Source: an uncultured Coriobacteriaceae bacterium (GTDB lineage Bacteria > Actinomycetota > Coriobacteriia > Coriobacteriales > QAMH01). From it: a stretch of 17,551 nt of DNA. Positions 6,476 through 14,691 of this stretch are shown piece by piece. The notes beneath the pieces are model-generated. The model was given only the letters and a program-made list of their open reading frames with translations. It did no database searches and was not told the origin of the DNA. The DNA is taken from positions 1 through 17,551 of the forward strand of contig CACZSV010000091.1 in NCBI GenBank assembly GCA_902783925.1, read 5' to 3'. Within the stretch, counting starts at the first letter, position 1. The number at the start of each line of letters is the position of its first letter. The position numbers and the translations under genes are program-made.

Positions 6476-7606
6476 TCAGAATTGCCCAAGCTCGCTTTCG
6501 CACAGCTCGAGTGCCGCCGCGATGCATGGTGCCATATCGTAGTATTTGTACGCGCCCAAACGCCCCGCAAAGACCACATTCGCCTCTGCTTCGCCGAGCT
6601 TCTTGTATTGCTCGTACAGGGCGTTGTTCTTCTCGTCGTTCATGGGGTAATACGGCTCGTCGCCGGGCTGCCAATCGGCCGGGTATTCGCGCGTAATAAC
6701 GGTATCTGGCAAAATCTCGCCATCCTCGCCCTTCATGAACTCGAAATGCTTGTGCTCGATAATGCGGGTAAACGCCTCATCGTGGCTCGTGTAGTTGACA
6801 ACGGCATTGCCCTGCCAGTTTTCAACGCCTTCGAGCAATTCCGTCTCGAAACGCAGCGAGCGGTATTCGAGATTGCCGAGCTTGTAGTCGAAATACTCAT
6901 CAATGGGCCCGCAGTAGATCACGCGATCCGCAATGTCTGGTTCGCTTGCGATGAGCTCTTTATAACTGCAGCCTGTACGAACTTCCGTACCCTCGAACAT
7001 TCTCTCGACCATCTTGGTATAGCCACCGATGGGAATGCCTTGATAGCGGTCGTTGAAGTAATTGTTATCGTAGACGAGACGTACGGGCAAGCGCTTGATG
7101 ATGAATGCCGGAAGCTCCTTGCAATCGCGTCCCCACTGCTTTTCTGTGTACTCCTTCACGAGCTTCTCGAAGATATCGCGCCCGACAAGCGAAAGTGCCT
7201 GCTCTTCGAGGTTCTTAGGCTCGGCGATGTTTTCGGCTGCAACCTGTTCGGCAATCTTTGCCCTGGCTTCTTCGGGAGTCTTGATGCCCCACATCTTGGA
7301 GAACGTGTTCATATTGAACGGCAGGTTGTACATCTCGCCATGGTAGTTTGCAACGGGTGCATTGATGTAGTTATTGAATTCCGCGAACTGGTTCACGTAC
7401 TCCCACACGCGCCTGTCGCTCGTGTGAAAGATATGCGCGCCGTACGTATGCACGTTGATTCCGTTGACCTGCTTGGTATACACGTTGCCGGCGATATGAT
7501 CGCGTTTGTCGATAACCAGGCATTTCTTGTTTGCCTTCTTTGCTTCATGGGCAAAAACCGCACCGGTCAGACCAGCGCCGACGATAAGATAATCATACTG
7601 AGACAT
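6476..7606 (-). CDS. glf: UDP-galactopyranose mutase
   Basis: Flavoenzyme that interconverts UDP-galactopyranose and UDP-galactofuranose, the donor for galactofuranose in surface glycans. The 376-aa protein fits the family (367-384 aa). It opens with the FAD-binding DYLIVGAGLTGAVFA (residues 4-18) and has the family block HTYGAHIFHT, then YTEKQWGRD and the C-terminal GRLGAYKYYDM region that contacts flavin and substrate. The ATG at 7606 has AAAGGA 6 nt upstream, better than the ATG 18 nt further out. It is divergent from a GtrA-family gene and a GlfT1-like galactofuranosyltransferase, which strongly supports use of its product in galactan synthesis here. A small terminator follows. Confidence 0.96.
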   Translation of the reverse strand: MSQYDYLIVGAGLTGAVFAHEAKKANKKCLVIDKRDHIAGNVYTKQVNGINVHTYGAHIFHTSDRRVWEYVNQFAEFNNYINAPVANYHGEMYNLPFNMNTFSKMWGIKTPEEARAKIAEQVAAENIAEPKNLEEQALSLVGRDIFEKLVKEYTEKQWGRDCKELPAFIIKRLPVRLVYDNNYFNDRYQGIPIGGYTKMVERMFEGTEVRTGCSYKELIASEPDIADRVIYCGPIDEYFDYKLGNLEYRSLRFETELLEGVENWQGNAVVNYTSHDEAFTRIIEHKHFEFMKGEDGEILPDTVITREYPADWQPGDEPYYPMNDEKNNALYEQYKKLGEAEANVVFAGRLGAYKYYDMAPCIAAALELCESELGQF

Positions 7607-7705
7607 GCTGTTTCCTTTACTCATTCAAATCAAACGCATCAATGCTCGTGTAATTCAGCCGCGATTATAACCCGCGCGCGAACAAAACGTATACAATGAG
7701 CTGCT
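7607..7705. promoter_or_regulatory. Divergent promoter region between glf and the GtrA gene
   Basis: On the minus strand a perfect TATAAT (7669-7664) lies about 58 nt before glf; its -35 is unclear. On the plus strand a TACAAT (7692-7697) lies 8 nt before the GtrA ATG, and I see no Shine-Dalgarno there, so this transcript may be leaderless or nearly so. No convincing plus-strand -35 is visible. Confidence 0.42.
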
Positions 7706-8125
7706 ATGAAACAAGACCTCAAGAAATTGTTCGTTCAGTTCGTCAAGTTCAGCATCGTCGGAGTCATCGCGTTTTGCATTGACTACGGCCTGTTCTTGCT
7801 ACTTACGTATGCATTCAGCGTCAACTACCTCATCGCCTCTGCGATTTCGTTTGTCGTCTCGGTAATATTCAACTACTCCGCGAGCATGCGCTATGTGTTC
7901 AAGGGGCGGCCAGACCAGACCCGTACGCAGCAATTCATCATATTCTTTGTCTTGAGCGTTATCGGGTTGGGTGTGAATCAGCTTGTCTTGTGGCTCTGCG
8001 TAGATATCCTGAGCATACCCGCATGGTTCGGCAAACTTGTTGCGACAGCAATTGTTATGGTATTCAATTTTGTCACGCGAAAGATTTTTCTCGAAGATCA
8101 CGGGCAAGGAGCGAACACGAAATGA
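7706..8125 (+). CDS. GtrA-family membrane protein
   Basis: A 139-aa integral membrane protein with four hydrophobic segments (about residues 14-34, 39-60, 75-97 and 104-124) and a charged N-terminus, the standard GtrA layout. GtrA proteins take part in moving polyprenyl-phosphate-linked sugars across the membrane or in recruiting glycosyltransferases; mycobacterial Rv3789 is a relative linked to cell-wall arabinogalactan. Its stop overlaps the next start by 4 nt (ATGA), so it is translationally coupled to the GlfT1-like transferase, and glf is its divergent neighbour. I infer a role in the same galactofuranose-containing polymer. The exact activity cannot be told from sequence. Confidence 0.85.
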   Translation: MKQDLKKLFVQFVKFSIVGVIAFCIDYGLFLLLTYAFSVNYLIASAISFVVSVIFNYSASMRYVFKGRPDQTRTQQFIIFFVLSVIGLGVNQLVLWLCVDILSIPAWFGKLVATAIVMVFNFVTRKIFLEDHGQGANTK

Positions 8126-9111
8126 ACCTCGACAAAACGGCCATTGTCGTTGTCACATATAAACGCCAAGACCTGTTGATGCTCCTCATGGGGTCGATTC
8201 TTTTGCTTGAAAAGCCAATATGGCGTGTCATTATCACCGACAATGAGAACTCCCCGCAAACAAAGGAAATCGTCGATGCAGTCAACGACCTTGCGATCGA
8301 GCAGTGGGGTCCTGCAGACACAGACGCGCGCGGCAAAAACGAGCGTTTTGTCTATCTGCCGCAAGAGACGAACAGCGGCGGTTCCGGCGGTTTTTCTGCA
8401 GGCACCCAGCATGCATACGATCTTGGCGCCGAGTGGTTCTGGCTTATGGACGACGACGTCATCGTCGAGCCCGACGCGCTTGAAAAACTCGAGAAATGGA
8501 CTGACCGTTTCGAGGTAATCCAGGGCAGGCGTTACAACTTCGACGACTCGCCGTTTTATTGGCAGTACCACTTCATTGTCCCGCTTGGGATCCCCGACCC
8601 CGTTGCGCCGGCGGATTTCGACGAGACCAACTACCGCACTATGAATACGGCATGCTTCGAGGGCGGCCTGTTCAAGCGCAATGTCATCCAGAAGATCGGT
8701 GTTCCGGACGCACGTTTCTTCATCTACTGGGACGACACGATCTACGGGTACCTGGCAAGCAAGGTGACGACTCCCGCGATTGTCAACGAGTTCATCATGC
8801 GGCGCACGCGCACAATAGACAATTGGAATATAGCCGGCAGGCGCAAGCTCAATTCCACAAGCGATATGAACCGATATCACATCATGCGCAACCGCGGGTA
8901 TATGGCGCGTTATTTCATGAAATACGGCGACTACAACCCCGTGAGCTTTGGCTTTGGAACCGTCCTTACCTTTGCAAAGGAGTTCACACGCATTCTCGCC
9001 GTGGACAAGGGCCACTTTGCCTCGAGCGCGAAAAGTCTCTTCAAGGGCTGGCGCGACAGCAGGCCCATATTCAACGACCCCAGCTGGAAACCCATGCCGC
9101 CGCTCGATTAG
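8122..9111 (+). CDS. GlfT1-like galactofuranosyltransferase (GT2)
   Basis: A 329-aa GT-A fold transferase. Visible motifs are VVVTYKR (9-15), NSGGSGGF (84-91), FWLMDDDV (106-113) with the metal-binding aspartates, GLFKRNVIQKIGVPD (182-196), YWDD (202-205) and a MRNRGYMARYF block late in the protein. This order matches mycobacterial GlfT1, which adds the first galactofuranose residues to the galactan linker. The adjacent glf supplies the donor. The start overlaps the GtrA stop, with AAGGAG 10 nt upstream. It converges on the next gene with only 15 nt between stops. Rhamnosyltransferases share part of this pattern and are the main alternative. Confidence 0.82.
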   Translation: MNLDKTAIVVVTYKRQDLLMLLMGSILLLEKPIWRVIITDNENSPQTKEIVDAVNDLAIEQWGPADTDARGKNERFVYLPQETNSGGSGGFSAGTQHAYDLGAEWFWLMDDDVIVEPDALEKLEKWTDRFEVIQGRRYNFDDSPFYWQYHFIVPLGIPDPVAPADFDETNYRTMNTACFEGGLFKRNVIQKIGVPDARFFIYWDDTIYGYLASKVTTPAIVNEFIMRRTRTIDNWNIAGRRKLNSTSDMNRYHIMRNRGYMARYFMKYGDYNPVSFGFGTVLTFAKEFTRILAVDKGHFASSAKSLFKGWRDSRPIFNDPSWKPMPPLD

Positions 9112-9126
9112 CAGGTGTTTGGCACC

Positions 9127-10248
9127 CTATTGCGTAGCTGCGCGTTTCTTATACCTGCTCATGAACCCGAACACGGCTTCAACAGTATCGCGCGGACCCA
9201 TGGTCCTAAAGTCCTGCACGGTCTGATCGACCAGTGTCGCTGCATAGCGCACATAGTGCTGCTTTGGCTCGGGCAGGCCGCGCATCTGCGCAAACAGGCG
9301 ACGCACGCCAGGCTTGACATTCGCCATGCGGTCCACGAGCTCGGGGCGCATACGATCAAACATATGCTGCGTTGCCTCACGCACGGCAGGGTCCTCGTCA
9401 ATTGAGACGGACTCGAACACGCCGCTCATGTACAAAAAACCATGGCTGTAATGCGCCATGAGCAGCTCGTCGTCGTCAACTCCGCACTCCTCGATAATAT
9501 CGAGCATCTGATTCCAGCGCTCGAAGGGAATGAGCGGATTCTTTCTGTGAAACACGTCTGCCTGCGCGAGTGTATCGGCTCTATAGCAGTAATACGCCTG
9601 GTCAAGGTACACGATGCCGCGCGCCTTGAGATACGTTTCGGTGAAAAAGGGATTATCCGCCCAGCCGGCGCCCGGTATGGGCAAAAAACGTATCTCGTTG
9701 GCATCGAGGAAATCCTTGCGGTATATCGCCGACCAGATAGAAGGATGGTGACGGTACAGCTCGACGAGCTCATGGATGCTTTCCACGCTCTTGCTCTGCT
9801 TGACCTTGTATTTATAGGGACATTCGCACTTGCGCTCGCGTTTGGTGCCCGGATATGTAATCGAATAGTACGGTGTCTTGATCATGTCGATGTTTTCGCA
9901 AGCAGCGCCAAACCCGGCGGCAAAGGCGAGCATGTCCTCATACATGCGCGGTTCAATCCAATCATCGGGTTCGACAAGCGCGATCCACTGGCCATGCGCT
10001 TCGGCAAGACCACGGTTCATGCTTGCACCATAGCCTTCGTTTTGCTTGTCGATGATACGAATCCGGTCGTCAACCGCAGCATGCGCCTGCATTACTGCAA
10101 GCGAGCTGTCGGTCGAACCGTCATTTACACAGATAATCTCGAGATTCTTGTGCGTCTGGGCTTGGACGCTATCGAGCGCCTGGCCCAAATGCGGCATCGC
10201 GTTGTAAATTGGAAGAATGACCGAGACAAGAACGTCTGAGCTTGGCAT
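9127..10248 (-). CDS. Family 2 glycosyltransferase of the export operon
   Basis: A 373-aa transferase with a GT-A domain at the front: VSVILPIYN (8-16), VNDGSTD (41-47) and VEPDDW (92-97) as nucleotide and metal sites. The C-terminal 150 residues are helical and not recognised. It lacks membrane segments. The ATG at 10248 has GGGGA 5 nt upstream; the longer open frame overlaps the transporter gene and is not used. It is third in a wzm-wzt-GT2 operon, so it probably works on the polymer that the transporter exports. Donor sugar unknown. Confidence 0.87.
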   Translation of the reverse strand: MPSSDVLVSVILPIYNAMPHLGQALDSVQAQTHKNLEIICVNDGSTDSSLAVMQAHAAVDDRIRIIDKQNEGYGASMNRGLAEAHGQWIALVEPDDWIEPRMYEDMLAFAAGFGAACENIDMIKTPYYSITYPGTKRERKCECPYKYKVKQSKSVESIHELVELYRHHPSIWSAIYRKDFLDANEIRFLPIPGAGWADNPFFTETYLKARGIVYLDQAYYCYRADTLAQADVFHRKNPLIPFERWNQMLDIIEECGVDDDELLMAHYSHGFLYMSGVFESVSIDEDPAVREATQHMFDRMRPELVDRMANVKPGVRRLFAQMRGLPEPKQHYVRYAATLVDQTVQDFRTMGPRDTVEAVFGFMSRYKKRAATQ

Positions 10249-10256
10249 GAAATCCC

Positions 10257-11048
10257 CTAAATGCCATTGCGATAGGCTTCGCACACTTCCATGACATCGC
10301 CTTGCATGCGGCCTTCGCCCTTTTCTATCCAGATGGCGCGCTCGCAAACGCGCTCGACCTGCTCGATTGAGTGCGACACAAAGAGCAGAGTCGTGCCCTG
10401 TTCGACGAGTTCCTTGATGCGGTTTTCGCATTTCTCCTGAAAACGAAAATCGCCAACAGAGAGCGCCTCATCGACAACGAGGATATCGGGCGTCGTCACC
10501 GTTGCGATGGCAAACGCAATGCGCGCGACCATACCTGAAGAATAATTCTTGATGGGCATATCCTGGAAGTCCTGGATTTCCGCGAATTCGATAATCTCGT
10601 CGTAATTCTCGCTTATGAACTTCTTGCTATACCCCAGCAATGCCCCGTTCAGATACACGTTTTCGCGAGCAGTCAGCTCGTAATCGAAGCCGGCGCCAAG
10701 CTCGATGATAGGAGCTATGGTTCCATTGACCGCAACCGTACCGGTCGAGGGCTCGAGCACGCCGGCTACGAGTTTGAGAAGCGTCGATTTTCCCGAGCCG
10801 TTCGACCCGACAACGCCATATACCTCACCACGGTTAATGGTAAAGCTAATGTCTTTCAGGGCTTTGAACTCTTTGAAGAACAGCTCGCGCTTTGCAATCT
10901 TGATGAAGTATTCCTTGAGATTGTTCAGCTGTTCGCTCGCAATGTTGAAAACCATGTCGACGTGATCGAAGACGACCATCGGTTCATCGCTCACGTTGGC
11001 GGTATCACGCTCGATCCATGATGTATGTTGCACTATTTCATCAGCCAT
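10257..11048 (-). CDS. wzt: Polysaccharide ABC exporter, ATPase subunit (Wzt/TagH type)
   Basis: Powers export of a lipid-linked polysaccharide or teichoic acid through its Wzm partner. The 263-aa protein has Walker A GSNGSGKST (81-89), the signature YSSGM (169-173), Walker B ILVVDE (189-194) and a switch histidine in VSHS. The long N-terminal stretch before the Walker A and the GAGFDYELTARENVYLNG block are typical of this subfamily. It ends soon after the nucleotide-binding domain, so it lacks the C-terminal carbohydrate-recognition domain of E. coli O9a Wzt and is the size of the mycobacterial galactan exporter ATPase. It starts 14 nt after the permease gene. Confidence 0.93.
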   Translation of the reverse strand: MADEIVQHTSWIERDTANVSDEPMVVFDHVDMVFNIASEQLNNLKEYFIKIAKRELFFKEFKALKDISFTINRGEVYGVVGSNGSGKSTLLKLVAGVLEPSTGTVAVNGTIAPIIELGAGFDYELTARENVYLNGALLGYSKKFISENYDEIIEFAEIQDFQDMPIKNYSSGMVARIAFAIATVTTPDILVVDEALSVGDFRFQEKCENRIKELVEQGTTLLFVSHSIEQVERVCERAIWIEKGEGRMQGDVMEVCEAYRNGI

Positions 11049-11062
11049 TTGAGAGCAGACTC

Positions 11063-11857
11063 CTACACGTACAAAATGAACTTCTTTTCAGTCTTGCGAA
11101 ACACGAGCAGGCCTATGACAAAGGTGATGACGGCCATGCCAAGGCATATGAGGTTTGCCTTCAAGCCGGGCATCGTGCCGTACATGACGATGTCACGGAA
11201 ATACGTCACATAGTGATACATCGGGTTGAACAACATCACCTGCTGCATCCAGCCCTCGAGCATATCCAAGGGATAGAACAGCGGTGTTGCATACATCCAC
11301 GCCATGGTAAAGACACTCCAGAGATGGAACACATCGCGAAAGAATACGCCCATGGCAGAGAGAATCAAGCTGAGGCCCATAGTGAACAGCACGACAAATA
11401 CGAGCAGAACGGGTAGCAAAAGAAGCGTCCACGTTGGAAAGACCTGCATGTAAATCATGACGCAGGCAACCGCGACAAGTGAAAACGCAAAGTTCACGAG
11501 CTCGAAGATGACCTTTTCGATGGGAAATATCGCCTTTTCGATGCGAATCTTCTTAATCATCGAAGAAGAATCGACTATCGAGGACATTGCCTGAGTCGTT
11601 GCAGAGCTCATGAGCGAGAAAAGAATCTGCCCCAGTATCAAGTACAGAGGAAAATGCTCGATCTGAAAGCGAAACATGTATGAAAAGACAGCGGTAAGAA
11701 CCACCATCATGAGCAGCGGGTTTAGCACGGACCAGACGACGCCCAGCACGCTGCGCCGGTATTTGCGCTTGAAATCCTTGCTCACAAGCGCACTCAAAAC
11801 GCCGAGATTCTTCTTGGTCTCGTTACGTTTCAGCTCGCGCGATGCGCTATTTGTCAT
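11063..11857 (-). CDS. wzm: Polysaccharide ABC exporter, permease subunit (Wzm/TagG type)
   Basis: A 264-aa ABC-2 permease with about six membrane segments, a cytoplasmic N-terminus containing VSKDFKRKYRRSVLGVVWSVLNP, the amphipathic entry typical of Wzm/TagG, and a FFRDV/LFNPMYHY block in the second half. With the next gene it forms the channel that moves an undecaprenyl-linked glycan outward. I chose the ATG at 11857 because GGGAG precedes it by a few bases; the longer frame would extend into the promoter. It is the first gene of the wzm-wzt-GT2 operon, with an inverted repeat and a possible -10 upstream. Confidence 0.92.
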   Translation of the reverse strand: MTNSASRELKRNETKKNLGVLSALVSKDFKRKYRRSVLGVVWSVLNPLLMMVVLTAVFSYMFRFQIEHFPLYLILGQILFSLMSSATTQAMSSIVDSSSMIKKIRIEKAIFPIEKVIFELVNFAFSLVAVACVMIYMQVFPTWTLLLLPVLLVFVVLFTMGLSLILSAMGVFFRDVFHLWSVFTMAWMYATPLFYPLDMLEGWMQQVMLFNPMYHYVTYFRDIVMYGTMPGLKANLICLGMAVITFVIGLLVFRKTEKKFILYV

Positions 11858-11888
11858 CCTACTCCCATCGAAATACAAAACGAACGGT

Positions 11889-11926
11889 ATTGTAGCCCAC
11901 CTGAGCGAACTCGGCACGTTCGCTCA
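11889..11926 (-). promoter_or_regulatory. Inverted repeat and -10 element upstream of wzm
   Basis: TGAGCGAA (11902-11909) and TTCGCTCA (11919-11926) are perfect 8-bp arms around 9 nt. On the minus strand they end 7 nt before a TACAAT -10 (11894-11889), placing the repeat over the expected -35. This fits an operator for the export operon. It also lies 23 nt after the tarJ stop and could act as a weak terminator, although no T-run follows it at once. Confidence 0.45.
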
Positions 11927-11949
11927 CTGAGTCTACACGAAGTAGCAGC

Positions 11950-12984
11950 CTATATCTCCCACTGCATGACCGTTTTGAAGGAGTTCACCTCGTCAAGCTC
12001 GAATGCCTTTTGCATATCGTCGATATTTTTGACAGGCACAACGCGACGGACGACGCTCGAAACCCTCACGGAAAACTCGGGGTCGGCCAGATACTCAATG
12101 GCACGAACGAAGTCGCGCCTGCTCGATCGCTTGTTGCCCTGTATGGTCAACCCTTTCTCCAGCACCTTACGCGTGTTGATGGGTACGGGCTGCTCGCTTA
12201 TACCCATGAGGTTCACGACGCCCTGAGGCCGAATGCAGTCGATAATCTGATTGATTGCACTTGCGCATCCCGCTGTTCCGCCAACGCATTCGAAAGCGTG
12301 ATCGACCTGGGGAAGCGCCCGCTTGAAATCCTTGCGAATATTATGCGTCGCATGAACAAAATCAAAGCGCGCGAGCTTGTCGTCGTGCGTGCCGAAAATC
12401 TCGAGCGTGGCATTCGGCTCGCATTTGGCGATGAGCGATGCAAGGAGATAGCCGGTCGTCCCATCGCCCCAGATACCGATTGTTCCCGAAGGACGCACGC
12501 TCCTGTGTGCGCGGAAGGATTCGTAGGCGCCGATGCAAACCGAGACAGGCTCGGACAGCACAGCCGTCAAAGGACCGACATCGTTGCACTTCACGAGCCT
12601 ATGAGCGGGAAGCGTCACGTAGTCTTGCATAAACCCATCCGCGCTCGACGAAGCAAAACGCGAGCCAAGCGCATAGTTTTCCTTTGCAAACGTATCCTTT
12701 TCGTTGGAATCCGGAAAATTCGGAACCATGACGACGGGCGTGCCAATGGCAAAGATTCCCGCCGGATCTTCATATACCGTTCCGACGGCCTCGTGTACGA
12801 GCGCCATGGGCAGCTTCTTGCGCAGCGCTTCCGGATCTCGCCTTCCCGACCAATACCGCTGGTCCGCAGCACAAATGGAAAGATACGTCGGGCGAACGAC
12901 CACGGCACCATAGGGCGTGCTGAGAACATCGTCGTCGACACGGAACACACCTGGTTTCACAAGTCGGTAAAAGCGGTTCTTCAT
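11950..12984 (-). CDS. tarJ: Ribulose-5-phosphate reductase, TarJ type
   Basis: Zinc-dependent medium-chain dehydrogenase that reduces ribulose-5-phosphate to ribitol-5-phosphate with NADPH for CDP-ribitol synthesis. The 344 aa match Staphylococcus TarJ (341) block by block: SICAADQRY (36-44) with zinc ligand C38, LVHEAVG with H64-E65, GIWGDGTTGY for the dinucleotide fold, HAFECVGG, AINQIIDCI, and LEKGLTIQG. The gene follows a tarI remnant by 5 nt. GAAGGG, 11 nt upstream and inside the end of that remnant, is its only ribosome-binding site, so translation is probably coupled to the remnant. Other medium-chain polyol dehydrogenases are possible but fit less well. Confidence 0.9.
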   Translation of the reverse strand: MKNRFYRLVKPGVFRVDDDVLSTPYGAVVVRPTYLSICAADQRYWSGRRDPEALRKKLPMALVHEAVGTVYEDPAGIFAIGTPVVMVPNFPDSNEKDTFAKENYALGSRFASSSADGFMQDYVTLPAHRLVKCNDVGPLTAVLSEPVSVCIGAYESFRAHRSVRPSGTIGIWGDGTTGYLLASLIAKCEPNATLEIFGTHDDKLARFDFVHATHNIRKDFKRALPQVDHAFECVGGTAGCASAINQIIDCIRPQGVVNLMGISEQPVPINTRKVLEKGLTIQGNKRSSRRDFVRAIEYLADPEFSVRVSSVVRRVVPVKNIDDMQKAFELDEVNSFKTVMQWEI

Positions 12985-12989
12985 CTTTT

Positions 12990-13106
12990 CTAGCCCTTCA
13001 TGTCGTCGAGAATCTCCGCCGCGACGCGCATATCGTAAGGTGTGGTTATTGTAATAGTATCGTATTCGCCCATGACAAGGGCCGCGAGTATGCCCGCGTT
13101 GTTCAC
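12990..13106 (-). pseudogene. tarI: Remnant of tarI (CDP-ribitol cytidylyltransferase) with a large internal deletion
   Basis: A 38-codon frame sits exactly where tarI normally precedes tarJ. Its first residues, NNAGILAA, match the start of TarI/IspD cytidylyltransferases (AGILAGG, the CTP-binding loop). It then jumps directly to the family's C-terminus, VMGEYDTITITTPYDMRVA. TarI is normally about 235-240 aa, so roughly 200 codons are missing, including the rest of the nucleotide-binding loop and the catalytic core. The ends are still in one frame, with a GTG start, GAGGT 5 nt upstream and a TAG stop. It cannot make CDP-ribitol. It may persist because it couples translation of tarJ. An assembly collapse is the main alternative. 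Confidence 0.75.
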
Positions 13107-13113
13107 CGAGACC

Positions 13114-13392
13114 TCAAACGTTGTACATGAATTCGAAGACGTCTTCACGCTGAATGACGACCTGCAGATTGAGCGCCTTGCCGTCGGCAGTGAGTCGCTC
13201 TTGTACCTCGTTGAAAGACGCGATGTCCTCGTCGAGCGTGACGAGCATGGTCATCGAGAAAATATTCTTGAGGACGTTTTGCTGAATATCGTCGATATTC
13301 GCACCGCAATCAGCAAGCGTCGTGGCAATCGTGGCAACGATGCGGGTACGGTCCTTGCCGAGCACGGTCACAACTGTTCTTGTTGGCGTCAT
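13114..13392 (-). CDS. ACT-domain protein, UPF0237 type
   Basis: A 92-aa single-domain protein. RTVVTVLGKDRTRIVATIATTLADCGANI is the typical opening of UPF0237/GcvR-like ACT proteins, which bind small ligands such as amino acids and act in regulation; the ligand is unknown. Length is normal for the family (about 90 aa). I chose the ATG at 13392 because AAGGG lies 8 nt upstream; an in-frame GTG at 13407 is possible. The gene lies 53 nt after the aminopeptidase and 7 nt before the tarI remnant, with no terminator visible on either side, so it appears to be inside the long coaX-to-tarJ gene string. Confidence 0.88.
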   Translation of the reverse strand: MTPTRTVVTVLGKDRTRIVATIATTLADCGANIDDIQQNVLKNIFSMTMLVTLDEDIASFNEVQERLTADGKALNLQVVIQREDVFEFMYNV

Positions 13393-13445
13393 CTTTTTTC
13401 CCTTCACCTCACATGTATTGTGCCATGGTAGCGCAAGTACGAATC

Positions 13446-14684
13446 TTACAGCACATCATGCGCCCAATTGCCATTGACAAAGACATTCGTTGTCGAACCA
13501 TCCGCATGAATGCCCTTGATATTGATGTCGGGCGTCCCAATCATGAAGTCGACGTGCGTTGCTGAGTCGTTGACACCTGCATTGAGAAGCTCAAGGCAGC
13601 TCATCTCGTACCCGTTCTCGTAGCATTCGGGAAACCCCTTGCCAAACGCAAGGTGACACGATGCGTTCTCGTCGAATAGCGTCTCATAGAACAGAATGCC
13701 CGTATTACGAATGGGGCTCTTAAAGGGCACGAGCGCGCATTCGCCCAATCTGCAGGAGTTCTCGTCGGTTTCGATGATGCCTTTGAGGATATCGGCCCCT
13801 TCGCGCGCACCATAATCGATGGCTCGTCCGCCCTCGAAGCGAATCCAGAAATCCTCGACAGGCGCGCCATGGTGAATGAGCGGCAGCGCGCTATAGACGA
13901 TGCCATCCACATGCATGCGGTCAGGGCTCGTAAAGACTTCCTCTGTCGGGATATTCGGGAAGAAATAGATGCCGTCGGCCCCCTCCTGACCTCCGCCTTC
14001 CCAATGGGCGCGGTCGAGCAGGCCCACGACGAGATCTGTTCCATTCGAGGCGGTGTAGTGCAGAGCCACAAAGTGCTGATCGTTGAGCCACTGCTTGCGC
14101 GCGGCAAAACTCGACTGATGCTTATCCCACGCGGCAAGCGGGTCTTCATCCACGCGCGAGGCGTCGAGCACGGCGTTCCACAGCCGCGCGACGGACTCTT
14201 TGGGCGACGTTTCGGGAAAAACGCGTGTCGCCCATTGCTCGCTAGCTGCTCCTGCAATGCACCAGCGCATTTTGCCAAAGTCGATGGCGTCGTAGTATTC
14301 CTTGCAATCGACATGGGCCGCAACGGTACGGGCGACGAGCTTTGCCTGGTCGGCTCCGCGCATGACAAGCGGATCTTCTGAGAGGATGGTGAGCACGGCC
14401 GCGCCGTTACGTGCCATGGAATTAGCTCTCTCAGCACTCCATTCGGGAAGATGCTCAAAGCGTTCAAGCGGGGCATTGTCATACGTATAGCGGTTGACCA
14501 GGCCGTCGTGCCAATTGACCGTCACGTACGAGGCGCCGTGCTCGTACGCCTTCTTCACAAGCGTGCGGACGAATCCAACCACTTGCACAGGCGCATTGAG
14601 ATACAGCTCCTGCCCTTGCTCGAGCGCGCAGCCCTTGACCACCAGAAGCTCAGCATATTTTTCGATTCGCTGCTCGAGATCCAT
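13446..14684 (-). CDS. Aminopeptidase, family M29
   Basis: Metal-dependent, cytoplasmic aminopeptidase of the thermophilic-aminopeptidase/AmpS/PepS type, releasing N-terminal residues from peptides. At 412 aa it fits the family (about 410). Candidate metal ligands are visible in the expected order: E249 in IPTEEVFTSPD, E315 in RLGECALV, H344 in ASCHLAFGKG, then H377 and D379 in THVDFMIG. The ATG at 14684 has GGGG 4 nt upstream and lies 7 nt after the histidine kinase stop, so it is in the same operon. No signal peptide. Its neighbours do not explain its role; it is probably general peptide turnover. Confidence 0.94.
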   Translation of the reverse strand: MDLEQRIEKYAELLVVKGCALEQGQELYLNAPVQVVGFVRTLVKKAYEHGASYVTVNWHDGLVNRYTYDNAPLERFEHLPEWSAERANSMARNGAAVLTILSEDPLVMRGADQAKLVARTVAAHVDCKEYYDAIDFGKMRWCIAGAASEQWATRVFPETSPKESVARLWNAVLDASRVDEDPLAAWDKHQSSFAARKQWLNDQHFVALHYTASNGTDLVVGLLDRAHWEGGGQEGADGIYFFPNIPTEEVFTSPDRMHVDGIVYSALPLIHHGAPVEDFWIRFEGGRAIDYGAREGADILKGIIETDENSCRLGECALVPFKSPIRNTGILFYETLFDENASCHLAFGKGFPECYENGYEMSCLELLNAGVNDSATHVDFMIGTPDINIKGIHADGSTTNVFVNGNWAHDVL

Positions 14685-14691
14685 ACATCCC

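Noticed and set aside
6473..7699. A 408-codon plus-strand open frame opposite glf
   Set aside because: Shadow of UDP-galactopyranose mutase; the minus-strand product is unmistakable.
9112..9126. GGTG/CACC mini-hairpin between the convergent glycosyltransferase genes as a bidirectional terminator
   Set aside because: Only a 4-bp stem and no T-run on either strand.
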